Shown: positions 26,579-34,563 of the stretch, piece by piece
How positions within the stretch are numbered: position 1 is the stretch's first letter
Layout: each line of letters starts with the position of its first letter
NCBI GenBank assembly: GCA_944321525.1
Contig: CALULQ010000021.1
Coordinates: 1-64,000, forward strand
From: an uncultured Paraprevotella sp.
GTDB taxonomy: Bacteria > Bacteroidota > Bacteroidia > Bacteroidales > Bacteroidaceae
DNA length: 64,000 nt
Reading direction: 5' to 3'
The notes under the pieces: model-generated
What the model was told of the DNA's origin: nothing
Databases searched by the model: none
Seen by the model: only the letters and a program-made list of their open reading frames with translations
Position numbers and translations under genes: made by a program

Positions 26579-27931
26579 ATGAAAGCGATTAATTTTTTTT
26601 GGATGGCCGTTTGGGGCAGCCTGACGTTGTTTCCATCATGCGGCAACGATGACGGTACCGCTGATTCTACCGGGCCGAATGGTGTTTCACAAGCCGTGAT
26701 GAAGGAATTTAACCGGATGTTTCCTGATGCGACCGACGTGTATTGGGAAACGGTGGACAACTACGATGTGGCCAACTTCAATGAAGGCACGTCGCGCGCT
26801 GCTGACATCTCCACCCATTGTGCGGCGTGGTTTTCCCGCGTGGACCACGCATGGGACATGACTGACCGAGAGATTGACTTCGACCTCGTGCCACAAGCCG
26901 TGCGCGACGCGTTCAGTGCCAGCGAATACGGGCAGTCGCCCTGGACGGTGGACGACGAGGCCAACATGCTGCAACGTGCCGGGGCGGAAACACTCTACAT
27001 CATTGAAGCAGATAAGAAAGAGAACAACGTGGAGACGGACGTGGACCTGTATTACACTGAGGCCGGTATTCTCGTCAACGAAATCATCGGTAATGTGGAG
27101 GACGACGACCACAGGGACTTCCTGCCGCTGGAGCCGCCGACTTCCATCAGCGACTGGATGGCACAGCATGCCGGCGACGCGCGCATCATCGACGTGGATG
27201 AAGATGACGGGTGCGTGGAAGTGGAATATATTCAGGACGGTCTGAAGCACGAAGCCGTTTTCGGCACCGGGTTGACATGGCTTTACACGAAGACGGACTA
27301 TGACGATCGCGGATGGCATCTCATCCCCCAGGCGGTGCTCGACGCCTTGGCCACATCCCCTCTTTATACGGGACCGGGACAGGTGGACGACGCGGCCTAC
27401 TATGAGACAGCCACCCAAGGCTTCTATCAGTTCGAGTTGGAAACACGCTTTGACGATGATGTCAACGTGTATGTGTCCGAAGCAGGCGAACTGCTCGACA
27501 GCCGTCCGTCGTTCGGCGACGGGAACAGCGTAGTGGCGGGCGACCTCACGGACTTCATCCACGAGCGCTATCCGGGAGCCGTCGTTGTGGAGCGCGACTG
27601 GGACGACGGTTTCTTGGAAATTGAAATCCGCCACGAGGGGCGCGAGAAAGACTTGTACTTCAACGGGCGCGACGAGTGGTTGGCTTCGACGTGGGAAGCC
27701 CGTTTGCGCGACCTGCCGGACGGTTCGCTTCAGATGTTGCACGAGAATGGCTATTATGACATAGAGGACGACGATGTGGATGTGCTGGATACGCCCCGCG
27801 GCCTTTTCTATGCCGTTGAGGCCGAGCGCTACGACGATGATTGCCTGGTGGTGCTGGACCAAGGCGGCAGCATCGTGAAAGTCTTTCATGACGATGATGG
27901 TTGGGAAGACTTGTGGGATGAATGGATTTGA
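26579..27931 (+). CDS. PepSY-like (DUF2874-type) repeat lipoprotein
   Basis: A 450-residue very acidic lipoprotein; residues 1-21 form the signal with lipobox LFPSC. The mature part holds about three PepSY-like modules of roughly 130-145 residues. Each has a hydrophobic 'predicted value' helix such as FNRMFPDATDVYWE or VPQAVRDAF and strands ending in xxVYVSEAGELL or LYYTEAGILV. PepSY-like proteins of Bacteroidetes are periplasmic or surface binders of unknown ligand, sometimes grouped with beta-lactamase-inhibitor-like folds. Asp clusters such as EDDDVDV suggest metal ions could matter, which is a guess. I chose ATG 26579 because it directly precedes the signal peptide; the frame extends upstream without one. 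Confidence 0.82.
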   Translation: MKAINFFWMAVWGSLTLFPSCGNDDGTADSTGPNGVSQAVMKEFNRMFPDATDVYWETVDNYDVANFNEGTSRAADISTHCAAWFSRVDHAWDMTDREIDFDLVPQAVRDAFSASEYGQSPWTVDDEANMLQRAGAETLYIIEADKKENNVETDVDLYYTEAGILVNEIIGNVEDDDHRDFLPLEPPTSISDWMAQHAGDARIIDVDEDDGCVEVEYIQDGLKHEAVFGTGLTWLYTKTDYDDRGWHLIPQAVLDALATSPLYTGPGQVDDAAYYETATQGFYQFELETRFDDDVNVYVSEAGELLDSRPSFGDGNSVVAGDLTDFIHERYPGAVVVERDWDDGFLEIEIRHEGREKDLYFNGRDEWLASTWEARLRDLPDGSLQMLHENGYYDIEDDDVDVLDTPRGLFYAVEAERYDDDCLVVLDQGGSIVKVFHDDDGWEDLWDEWI

Positions 27932-27943
27932 GCAAAAAAGAAT

Positions 27944-27976
27944 GAGGGAGGCTTTACGCCTCCTTCTTCTGTTTTA
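27944..27976 (+). terminator. Terminator of the PepSY-like gene
   Basis: GAGGGAGGC (27944-27952) pairs with GCCTCCTTC (27958-27966) across TTTAC, followed by a T-rich tract ending TTTT. Confidence 0.7.
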
Positions 27977-28143
27977 TGTGATTGTTCACGTCCCTGATTA
28001 GACTTTGGTATTGGCGAGAATAGCGTAAGAGGTATTTATGACGTGATTCCCGTCCTGCCTTCATTAGGGTCTCCCTATTGTTGCTTGCGTTCTAAGGAAA
28101 GGGCTGTATGTGTTGCATTTGCTACTCGTCTGTTTTCGTATGT

Positions 28144-28962
28144 CTACTCTGATGGTAGTAGGTTCATATTATACCTTTTTGCGAAACAGATTATATGTTC
28201 GGACAGGTTGGCAATGAAGAAGTCGGAAATGGACGTGCTGGTGATTTGGGGACAGTGAATCAGTAGTGTGGGAGAGGCGCTGTTTAGGCGGACATTCAGA
28301 TTCATCCAGGTCCCTTTTCCTTTATCGCCAATGAAAACGGTGTCGAAGACATCTTCGAAATATGAATTGCCATAGCTGTCTTTTGGGAAATGGCCGACGG
28401 CGGCAATCACGACGGGGAAATGGCGGAAGAAGGCGTGCGAAAGTAGTCGTGTCCGCTTTCTGACGGCTTGTTTACTATCATCGGACAGCAAATGTCTTTT
28501 CGAGGCAAGATCGCTCATGTCGGTATGGAATGCAATTTGGTGGAAATTCAGATAGTCGGTTCTTTTTGTGCGCTTATATTCTGGATACAGTTGTTCGAAA
28601 ACCGTGTTAATCAGCTTCTGGTATTTGTACCATGTTTGTGACGTGCCTTCTTTTCCTCTTAAGGTGTCATCCCTTTTTAGTTTGCTTCTGACTTGGTGTT
28701 TTTGATTTGCCCAAGGATGCAATGGGATGCCGAATTCGACTCTTTGATGGTTTACGGCTTCGTAGCCAATGCCGTGAGAGACTATGGATGCCCATTGTTC
28801 TGCATTACTGGCTATTTCGGCTTGAAAACGGATATTTTCTGTTTCAAGGTCAATGGCAGGTTCTTGTCCTAAGAAAAGAATTTTTGCATTAGGATTTCCA
28901 TACCCAAGGTATCCTGTCGGAAAGTCGTTTAATAGTGCTTTGAATTCGGTGGAATAGTTCAT
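28144..28962 (-). CDS. Orphan protein, possibly uracil-DNA-glycosylase-like fold
   Basis: A 272-residue cytoplasmic protein without signal or membrane segments. I do not recognise the family with certainty. The N-terminal KILFLGQEPAID resembles motif 1 of the uracil-DNA-glycosylase superfamily (GQxP), and the C-terminal LLIHCPQIT could stand for motif 2, with its His. The middle contains FPVVIAAVGHFPKD. If correct it would bind DNA bases or a related ligand, but key catalytic residues cannot be confirmed by eye. The gene is clearly AT-richer than both neighbours, stands alone on the minus strand and may have been acquired laterally. Confidence 0.65.
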   Translation of the reverse strand: MNYSTEFKALLNDFPTGYLGYGNPNAKILFLGQEPAIDLETENIRFQAEIASNAEQWASIVSHGIGYEAVNHQRVEFGIPLHPWANQKHQVRSKLKRDDTLRGKEGTSQTWYKYQKLINTVFEQLYPEYKRTKRTDYLNFHQIAFHTDMSDLASKRHLLSDDSKQAVRKRTRLLSHAFFRHFPVVIAAVGHFPKDSYGNSYFEDVFDTVFIGDKGKGTWMNLNVRLNSASPTLLIHCPQITSTSISDFFIANLSEHIICFAKRYNMNLLPSE

Positions 28963-29019
28963 GACGTTTCGTTCTGTTGTTATTGTGACTATTTAGGCAG
29001 CGATGGCTTAGAAAGTCGT

Positions 29020-29065
29020 AACCGCCCGTTTCCCGACCAGTAAGCCGGACGGGAAACGGGCGGTT
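29020..29065 (-). terminator. Strong hairpin after the purH operon
   Basis: A perfect 16-bp stem (AACCGCCCGTTTCCCG at 29020-29035 with 29050-29065) and a 14-base loop. On the minus strand it follows the small basic protein gene. The T content behind it is modest, so it may stabilise mRNA as well as terminate. Confidence 0.65.
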
Positions 29066-29090
29066 GCCGTGTGGTTTCTTGTGTCTTTTG

Positions 29091-29297
29091 CTATTTCTTG
29101 TGCCGGTTGGCGCGTCGCTGGCGGATGTCGGCCTTCATTTTGGCCGACCCCGAGCCGTGCGCCCCGGTGACGTATGCCTTTTTCTTGGCTTTGGTCTTCG
29201 TCTTGGCCTGTTGTTTTCCGGCTTTCTTGGGGCCGCCGGAGAACACGATGCCGCCCATGATGACCTGGTCGATGTTGTCGTTGCCGAAGTTTCCCAT
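29091..29297 (-). CDS. Small Lys/Arg-rich protein
   Basis: A 68-residue protein with a short hydrophobic opening (GNDNIDQVIMGGIVFSGG) and a strongly basic tail (KKAGKQQAKTKTKAKKK, RQRRANRHKK). It begins 15 bases after the purH stop on the same strand and ends 26 bases before a 16-bp hairpin, so it fits as the last gene of that operon. The composition suggests nucleic-acid or ribosome binding, but I recognise no family. No Shine-Dalgarno site is visible, as usual in Bacteroidetes. The smooth transition from gene to terminator supports its reality. Confidence 0.6.
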   Translation of the reverse strand: MGNFGNDNIDQVIMGGIVFSGGPKKAGKQQAKTKTKAKKKAYVTGAHGSGSAKMKADIRQRRANRHKK

Positions 29298-29312
29298 AAG
29301 GCGGAGGACGTG

Positions 29313-30494
29313 TTAATGGTGGAACAGGCGCACGCCGGTGAAGGCCATGGCGATGCCGTATTTGTCACAGGTCTCGATGACATGGTCGTCGCGCACGCTG
29401 CCTCCGGCCTGCGCCACGTATTGCACGCCGCTCTTGTGTGCGCGCTCGATGTTGTCGCCGAAGGGGAAGAAGGCGTCCGAGCCGAGGGCCACGCCGGTGT
29501 TGCGGGCTATCCATTCCTTCTTTTCCTCGCGCGTGAGCGGTTCGGGGCGTTCGGTGAAGAACTTCTGCCATTCGCCGTCGGCCAGCACGTCCATGTAGTC
29601 GTCGCTGATGTAGATGTCGATGGTGTTGTCGCGGTCGGCGCGGCGGATTTTCTCCACGAACGGCAGGGCCATCACTTTCGGGTGCTGGCGGAGCCACCAG
29701 ATGTCGGCCTTGTTGCCGGCCAGACGGGTGCAGTGGATACGGCTTTGCTGTCCGGCGCCGATGCCGATGGCCTGTCCGTCCTTCACGTAGCACACGGAGT
29801 TGCTCTGCGTGTATTTCAGTGTGATGAGGGCGATCATCAGGTCGCGTTTGGCCTCGTCGGTGAAGGTCTTGTTGGCTGTCGGGATGTTTTCGAACAAGGC
29901 GGGGTCGTTCAGTTTGATTTCGTTGCGGCCCTGCTCGAAGGTGATGCCGAACACTTGTTTGTGTTCCACCGGGGCGGGCACGTAGTCCGGGTCAATCTTG
30001 ATGACGTTGTAGGTGCCTTTCCGCTTTTCGCGCAGAATTTGGAGCGCCTCTTCGGTGTAGTCCGGGGCAATGATGCCGTCGCTCACTTCGCGCTTGATGA
30101 GGGTGGCGGTGGCGGCGTCGCATGTGTCGCTCAGGGCGATGAAGTCGCCGTAGCTCGACATGCGGTCGGCTCCGCGCGCACGTGCGTAGGCGCAGGCCAT
30201 GGGCGTGAGCGGCACCTTCACGTCGTCCACGAAATAGATTTTCTTCAGCGTGTCGCTCAGGGGCAGGCCGATGGCGGCTCCTGCGGGAGACACGTGCTTG
30301 AAGGACGTGGCGGCGGGCATGCCGGTGGCTTCTTTCAGTTCCTTGACCAGTTGCCAGCCGTTGAGGGCGTCCAGGAAGTTGATGTACCCCGGCCGTCCGT
30401 TGAGCACTTCGATGGGCAACTCGCCCTCTTCCATATAGATGCGCGAGGGCTTTTGATTCGGATTGCATCCGTACTTTAATGCTAATTCTTTCAT
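29313..30494 (-). CDS. purH: AICAR transformylase (stand-alone C-terminal PurH domain)
   Basis: A 393-residue purine biosynthesis enzyme that transfers a formyl group from 10-formyl-THF to AICAR, making FAICAR. It corresponds to the transformylase half of PurH: MKELALKYGCNPNQKPSRIY opening, TSFKHVSPAGAAIGLPL (catalytic Lys-His) near residue 65, and the substrate-binding GAGQQSR and SDAFFPFGDN motifs. The N-terminal IMP cyclohydrolase (MGS-like) domain is missing; split enzymes of this kind are common in Bacteroidales, so this is not a truncation. The cyclohydrolase must be encoded elsewhere. Confidence 0.92.
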   Translation of the reverse strand: MKELALKYGCNPNQKPSRIYMEEGELPIEVLNGRPGYINFLDALNGWQLVKELKEATGMPAATSFKHVSPAGAAIGLPLSDTLKKIYFVDDVKVPLTPMACAYARARGADRMSSYGDFIALSDTCDAATATLIKREVSDGIIAPDYTEEALQILREKRKGTYNVIKIDPDYVPAPVEHKQVFGITFEQGRNEIKLNDPALFENIPTANKTFTDEAKRDLMIALITLKYTQSNSVCYVKDGQAIGIGAGQQSRIHCTRLAGNKADIWWLRQHPKVMALPFVEKIRRADRDNTIDIYISDDYMDVLADGEWQKFFTERPEPLTREEKKEWIARNTGVALGSDAFFPFGDNIERAHKSGVQYVAQAGGSVRDDHVIETCDKYGIAMAFTGVRLFHH

Positions 30495-30559
30495 ATCGTG
30501 CTATTAAAACGAGTTCAGCCCGGCACGCGCTTGGCATGACGGGCTGTGATTGAAATTCG

Positions 30560-30955
30560 TGGAGCTGGAGGGAATCGAACCCTCGTCCAAACAGGGAAAC
30601 CATACGCTTTCTACACGCTTATCCCGGCCTTCGGTTTTCGTGTGCAAGCAAGACCCGGGCCACCCACTTGCACCTTATCCTTTAAGATTTCACCACGCGT
30701 GCAAGGCCGCGCGCGGCTATCTCCGATTTAGCTGCACCACTGGGCCGGAATGCTTCGGAACCACAGCTTCCGAGTGATGTCTCGTTTCAGCACCTGGTGC
30801 CGAAATAAAGGTAATCTACTGTGCTTCGATTACGCAGCGAGAGCGTAGTTGTTTTCGCCAGATAAATTTTTGGTCACTGAGATTATAGAGGCAGCCACCG
30901 AGCCTCTGCGTGCTTACGTACCATTCCATCCTGCTGTCAAATCCATGTCAACCCC
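30560..30955 (-). ncRNA. ssrA: tmRNA (ssrA)
   Basis: On the minus strand the 5' end GGGGTTGACATGGATTTGAC pairs with the 3' end ...CAGCTCC plus discriminator A, forming the tRNA-like acceptor stem. The T arm GGACGAGGGTTCGATTCCCTC is intact and CCA is not encoded. The tag frame at 30859-30830 reads GENNYALAA followed by TAA, the Bacteroides-type degradation tag. Stems typical of pseudoknots surround it. A TATCTTTG box lies 14 bases upstream of the 5' end. tmRNA with SmpB rescues stalled ribosomes. Confidence 0.97.
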
Positions 30956-30969
30956 GGATGTTTGGAGTG

Positions 30970-30977
30970 CAAAGATA
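30970..30977 (-). promoter_or_regulatory. -7 box of ssrA
   Basis: On the minus strand TATCTTTG matches TAnnTTTG and lies 14 bases upstream of the mature tmRNA 5' end. No TTTG is seen at the -33 distance. Confidence 0.65.
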
Positions 30978-31375
30978 AGTGTTTCTTTTGAAATGGGGCT
31001 CAATCCGTGTGTTATTTTTTCTTGTCCGCCCGTTTTTTCCTTCGGGCGGCAGGCCGGTCGTCCGGGCGTGCAGGCGGCGAAGCGCCCTCTCCGTTTCAGG
31101 ACGTCCTGCCGCGGAAGGCGGGGCGGTGTCGTGCGGGGCGCCGGATTGTACTCTGCGGAGAGTACTCGAGTACTTGCCGCAGAGTACGCTGGCGGTCTCC
31201 GCACGGCGTTGCGCTGCATCGGGCCTGTCCGCGGGACGGGGACGGCCGATATGGCGTTCGCCAATCAAATACTTCTTTCTTTATTTGTGAGAGAAAAAAA
31301 AATATCGTTATTTTGCAATAATTTCACGCTACTTGAGTTTTATACATAGAAAGATTAGTATTTGTTAAATTGAAA
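30978..31375. other. Intergenic region between ssrA and the polysaccharide locus
   Basis: About 400 bases hold palindrome copy B and a hairpin at about 31028-31050 (CCGCCCG / CGGGCGG). An AT-rich leader with a near-match -7 element (GTTATTTTG) lies before the sugar transferase gene. No gene is seen, and no UpxY-type antiterminator gene precedes the locus. Confidence 0.55.
31148..31187. repeat. 40-bp intergenic palindrome, copy B (inverted core)
   Basis: It is the exact reverse complement of copy A. Yet the bases to its right (GCTGGCGGTCTCCGCACGGC) match those to the right of copy A in the same orientation. The core is therefore inverted relative to a shared flank. Confidence 0.85.
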
Positions 31376-32008
31376 ATGAATCAGGTATCTGTCGATATGG
31401 AGATTTGTGATGGCATGAATGCAGAGGCGCGGGCGGTGAAAAGGGTTTGCGATGTGGCCGGTGCCTTGTTGGGTTTGGTCGTCTTGTCTCCTGTTTATTT
31501 GATTGTCTATGTCTTGTTGAAACTCGAAGGGGCAGGTCCTGTGATTTTCCGGCAGGAGAGGATTGGATATAAGGGCAAGCCTTTCCACATCCTGAAGTTC
31601 AGGACCATGAAGGTGGGGTCGGAAAAGGACGGGATGCCGCGGTTGGCGGAGAAGAAAGACGACCGGCTGACGCCGGTGGGGAAGTTCCTGCGTGAGCACC
31701 ATCTGGACGAATTGCCCCAGTTGTGGAACGTGCTGTGCGGCGACATGTCTTTCGTGGGCCCGCGGCCGGAGCGGAAATATTTCATCGACATGATACGGAA
31801 AGAGAATCCGGATTACGACTACATCTTCCTGATGCGTCCGGGACTGACGTCGAAGGCCACCTTATATAATGGATACACGGACACAATGCAGAAAATGCTC
31901 ATCCGCTTGCAGATGGATTTGGAATACCTCCAGCAACGGTCCCTGTGGATGGACGTGAAAATCATTTTTACCACGGTAAGTTTTATTTTGAAAGGAAAGA
32001 AATTCTAA
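31376..32008 (+). CDS. Sugar transferase (initiating phosphoglycosyl transferase)
   Basis: A 210-residue monotopic phosphoglycosyl transferase that loads the first sugar-phosphate onto undecaprenyl phosphate. One hydrophobic helix (about 27-52, VAGALLGLVVLSPVYLIVYVLL) anchors the catalytic domain. The domain carries FRQERIGYKGKPFHILKFRTM with the usual KFRTM, DELPQLWNVLCGDMSFVGPRPE with the Asp-Glu dyad, and RPGLTSKAT. It is the short form without the N-terminal membrane bundle. The ATG at 31376 is preferred over an in-frame TTG two codons upstream. First gene of the main exopolysaccharide operon, 6 bases before the export protein. Confidence 0.92.
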   Translation: MNQVSVDMEICDGMNAEARAVKRVCDVAGALLGLVVLSPVYLIVYVLLKLEGAGPVIFRQERIGYKGKPFHILKFRTMKVGSEKDGMPRLAEKKDDRLTPVGKFLREHHLDELPQLWNVLCGDMSFVGPRPERKYFIDMIRKENPDYDYIFLMRPGLTSKATLYNGYTDTMQKMLIRLQMDLEYLQQRSLWMDVKIIFTTVSFILKGKKF

Positions 32009-32014
32009 ACGGAC

Positions 32015-34558
32015 ATGACAAAGAGAATACTTTTGGCTTGCATGGCCTGCTTTTGCTTCCAATTCATTTTTTCACAATCCATGTCGGACGACCAAGTGGT
32101 GAAGTACGTCATGGAGCAGCAAGAAAAAGGGAAAGACCAACAATACATCGTGTCCCAGTTGTTGCAGCGCGGCGTCACGGTGGAGCAGTTGAGGCGCATC
32201 CGCAAGAAATATGAGGCGGAGCAGCAACAGCCCGGAGCCTTGGACCTGACGGGGAGCACACAGGACAAGAGCGGAAAGTCGCGGCTGCGCACCGAAAAGG
32301 AGAAGCGGCTGGACGAGCGGCAGAAAAAGTCGGGGAACATGATACGTTCGCGCCGGGAAATGCTGGAAAGCGGTGAGAAGACCGTGCGCCAGGAACAGCT
32401 GGACGAGGAAATCGGCTTCATGGACATCGACTCGCTGATTTATTACCAGAAGTATTTCGAGGAAGACGAAACCCAAGTGTTCGGCCGCAACATATTCTAT
32501 AACGAGATGCTGACCTTCGAACCGAGCCTGAACATACCGACGCCCGCAAGCTACCGGCTGGGGGCGGGCGATGCCGTCATCATCGACGTGTGGGGCGCCT
32601 CGCAGGTGACCTATGAGAAGACGGTGTCGCCGGACGGGACGGTGACGCTGGAGGACATCGGACCCTTGTCGCTGGCCGGCATGACCGTGGCGGAGGCCAA
32701 CGAATATGTGAAAAAACAGCTGGCGCGTTTCTATTCCGGTTCGAACGTCACGCTCACGGTGGGAGAGGTGCGCTCCGTGCAAGTGCAAGTGATGGGCGAG
32801 GTCATGGTGCCCGGAACTTACACCCTGAGCGCCTTGTCCACGGCTTTCAATGCGCTCTATGCGGCAGGGGGAATCAACAACATCGGTACGTTGCGCGACA
32901 TCAAAGTCTACCGCGGCGGACGGATACTCTCCACCATTGATGTGTACGACTACATCCTGAACGGGAACACGAAAGGGAACGTGCGGCTGGAGGACAACGA
33001 CGTCATCGTGGTCGGCCCCTACGACTGTCTGGTCAACATCCGGGGCAAGGTGAAGCGCCCCATGTTCTACGAGATGAAGGAAAGCGAAAGCGTGGCCAGC
33101 ATCCTGGACTATGCCGGAGGCTTCGCAGGGGATGCCTACACGAACAACATACGCCTGGTGAGGAAAAGCGGGCGCGAATATTCCGTCTACACGGTGGGCG
33201 AGTTCGACATGAACGGTTTCTTGCTGAAGGACGGCGATTCGCTCTATGTGGATTCCGTCATACCCCGTTTCTCCAACGTGGCGGAAGTGCGCGGGGCCGT
33301 ATTCCATCCCGGACAGTACCAGATGGACGGTAGCATCAAGACCGTGCGCCAGCTCATCAAGGCGGCCGACGGCCTGCGGGAGGATGCGTTCCTCAAGCGC
33401 GCCGTGATGCACCGCCAGAAGGAAGACCTCACGATGGAAGCCCTGTCGGTGGACATCGAAGGCATCATGGCCGGAACCACGCCGGATATCCCGTTGCGGA
33501 ACAACGACATACTCTTCATCCCCAGTGCCGTGGAAATGAAAGGGGAGCAGACTTTGACGATAGAAGGCGAAGTGAATTTCCCCGGAATCTACCAATATGC
33601 TGAAAGCACCACCATTGAGGACCTCGTGCTCCAGGCCGGCGGCCTCACCGAGGCGGCTTCCATGGCCAGGGTCGATGTGTTCCGCCGCATCAAGAACCCC
33701 GATGCGGTGCAGGACGACGAAAAGTTGGCGGAGACCTTCAGCTTCTCCCTGCGCGACGGACTGGCGCTGGGCGACGGGCAAGACTTCCACTTGCAGCCCT
33801 ACGACGAAGTGTTCGTCCGCAAGAGCCCGGCCTATTCCGAGCAGCGCAATGTGAAAATCAGCGGTGCGGTCAACTTTGAAGGGGAATACGCCATGGACAA
33901 CAAGGACTACCGCTTGAGCGACTTGGTGGAAGCGGCCGGCGGCTTGTCGTCGTTGGCCTATGCGAAGGGCGCGCGCCTGCAACGCACGCTGACCGACGAG
34001 GAAAAGCAGCAGCGCGAAACTTCCATGAAGAACTCGCAAATCCAACTTTACGAGGAGAGCCTGCGCTCGGAGCGGGCCTACGACATGGCCAAGGCGGACT
34101 CCATCCTGAACATGAGGCTCGACTTGGGCGACACCTATCCGGTGGCCATCAACTTGGAGCGGGCCATGCAGAATCCCGGCGGGGAGGACGATGTCCGCTT
34201 GCGCGAGGGCGACGAACTGGTGGTGCCGCAGTTCTCGAACACCGTGAAAATCAGTGGCGAGGTGATGTACCCCATATCCTTGAACTACGAGAAAGGCAAG
34301 TCGTTGAAATATTACATCAAGCGTGCCGGCGGTTTTGCCGACCGTGCCCACAAGTCGCACGTTTATGCCATCTACATGAACGGATCGGTGCAACAGCTGG
34401 GCCGCCGCGCCAGCAAGGACATCCAGCCGGGCTGCGAAATCGTGGTGCCCACGAAGCCGCAGCGCGACAAGATGACCCCTCAGGAGATGATGACAATCGG
34501 TACTTCCACGGCATCCATCGCCACGATGATTGCCACGTTGGTGAACATTTTGAAGTAG
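32015..34558 (+). CDS. Polysaccharide export outer-membrane protein with multiple SLBB domains
   Basis: An 847-residue Wza-related exporter. Signal peptide 1-20, then a Gln/Glu/Lys-rich helical stretch (about 22-135). The Poly_export domain lies at about 178-255 (YRLGAGDAVIIDVWG). About six SLBB-type repeats follow (VQVMGEVMVPGTYTL, VNIRGKVKRPMFYEM, AEVRGAVFHPGQYQM, LTIEGEVNFPGIYQY, VKISGAVNFEGEYAM, VKISGEVMYPISLNY). A C-terminal hydrophobic helix (ASIATMIATLVNIL) could cross the outer membrane. Wza has two SLBB domains, so this is a long periplasm-spanning version. It should form the secretion channel with the Wzz protein encoded 5 bases downstream. Confidence 0.92.
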   Translation: MTKRILLACMACFCFQFIFSQSMSDDQVVKYVMEQQEKGKDQQYIVSQLLQRGVTVEQLRRIRKKYEAEQQQPGALDLTGSTQDKSGKSRLRTEKEKRLDERQKKSGNMIRSRREMLESGEKTVRQEQLDEEIGFMDIDSLIYYQKYFEEDETQVFGRNIFYNEMLTFEPSLNIPTPASYRLGAGDAVIIDVWGASQVTYEKTVSPDGTVTLEDIGPLSLAGMTVAEANEYVKKQLARFYSGSNVTLTVGEVRSVQVQVMGEVMVPGTYTLSALSTAFNALYAAGGINNIGTLRDIKVYRGGRILSTIDVYDYILNGNTKGNVRLEDNDVIVVGPYDCLVNIRGKVKRPMFYEMKESESVASILDYAGGFAGDAYTNNIRLVRKSGREYSVYTVGEFDMNGFLLKDGDSLYVDSVIPRFSNVAEVRGAVFHPGQYQMDGSIKTVRQLIKAADGLREDAFLKRAVMHRQKEDLTMEALSVDIEGIMAGTTPDIPLRNNDILFIPSAVEMKGEQTLTIEGEVNFPGIYQYAESTTIEDLVLQAGGLTEAASMARVDVFRRIKNPDAVQDDEKLAETFSFSLRDGLALGDGQDFHLQPYDEVFVRKSPAYSEQRNVKISGAVNFEGEYAMDNKDYRLSDLVEAAGGLSSLAYAKGARLQRTLTDEEKQQRETSMKNSQIQLYEESLRSERAYDMAKADSILNMRLDLGDTYPVAINLERAMQNPGGEDDVRLREGDELVVPQFSNTVKISGEVMYPISLNYEKGKSLKYYIKRAGGFADRAHKSHVYAIYMNGSVQQLGRRASKDIQPGCEIVVPTKPQRDKMTPQEMMTIGTSTASIATMIATLVNILK

Positions 34559-34563
34559 ACATT

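Noticed and set aside
29313..30494. purH as a truncated pseudogene lacking its IMP cyclohydrolase half
   Set aside because: A free-standing transformylase of this length is usual in Bacteroidales and the start is clean.
30546..30777. Short open frames of 60-75 codons at the 3' end of the tmRNA
   Set aside because: They lie within the tmRNA gene on the opposite strand.
32072..34393. 773-codon minus-strand open frame opposite the SLBB export gene
   Set aside because: Antisense shadow caused by high GC; no start context or protein features.
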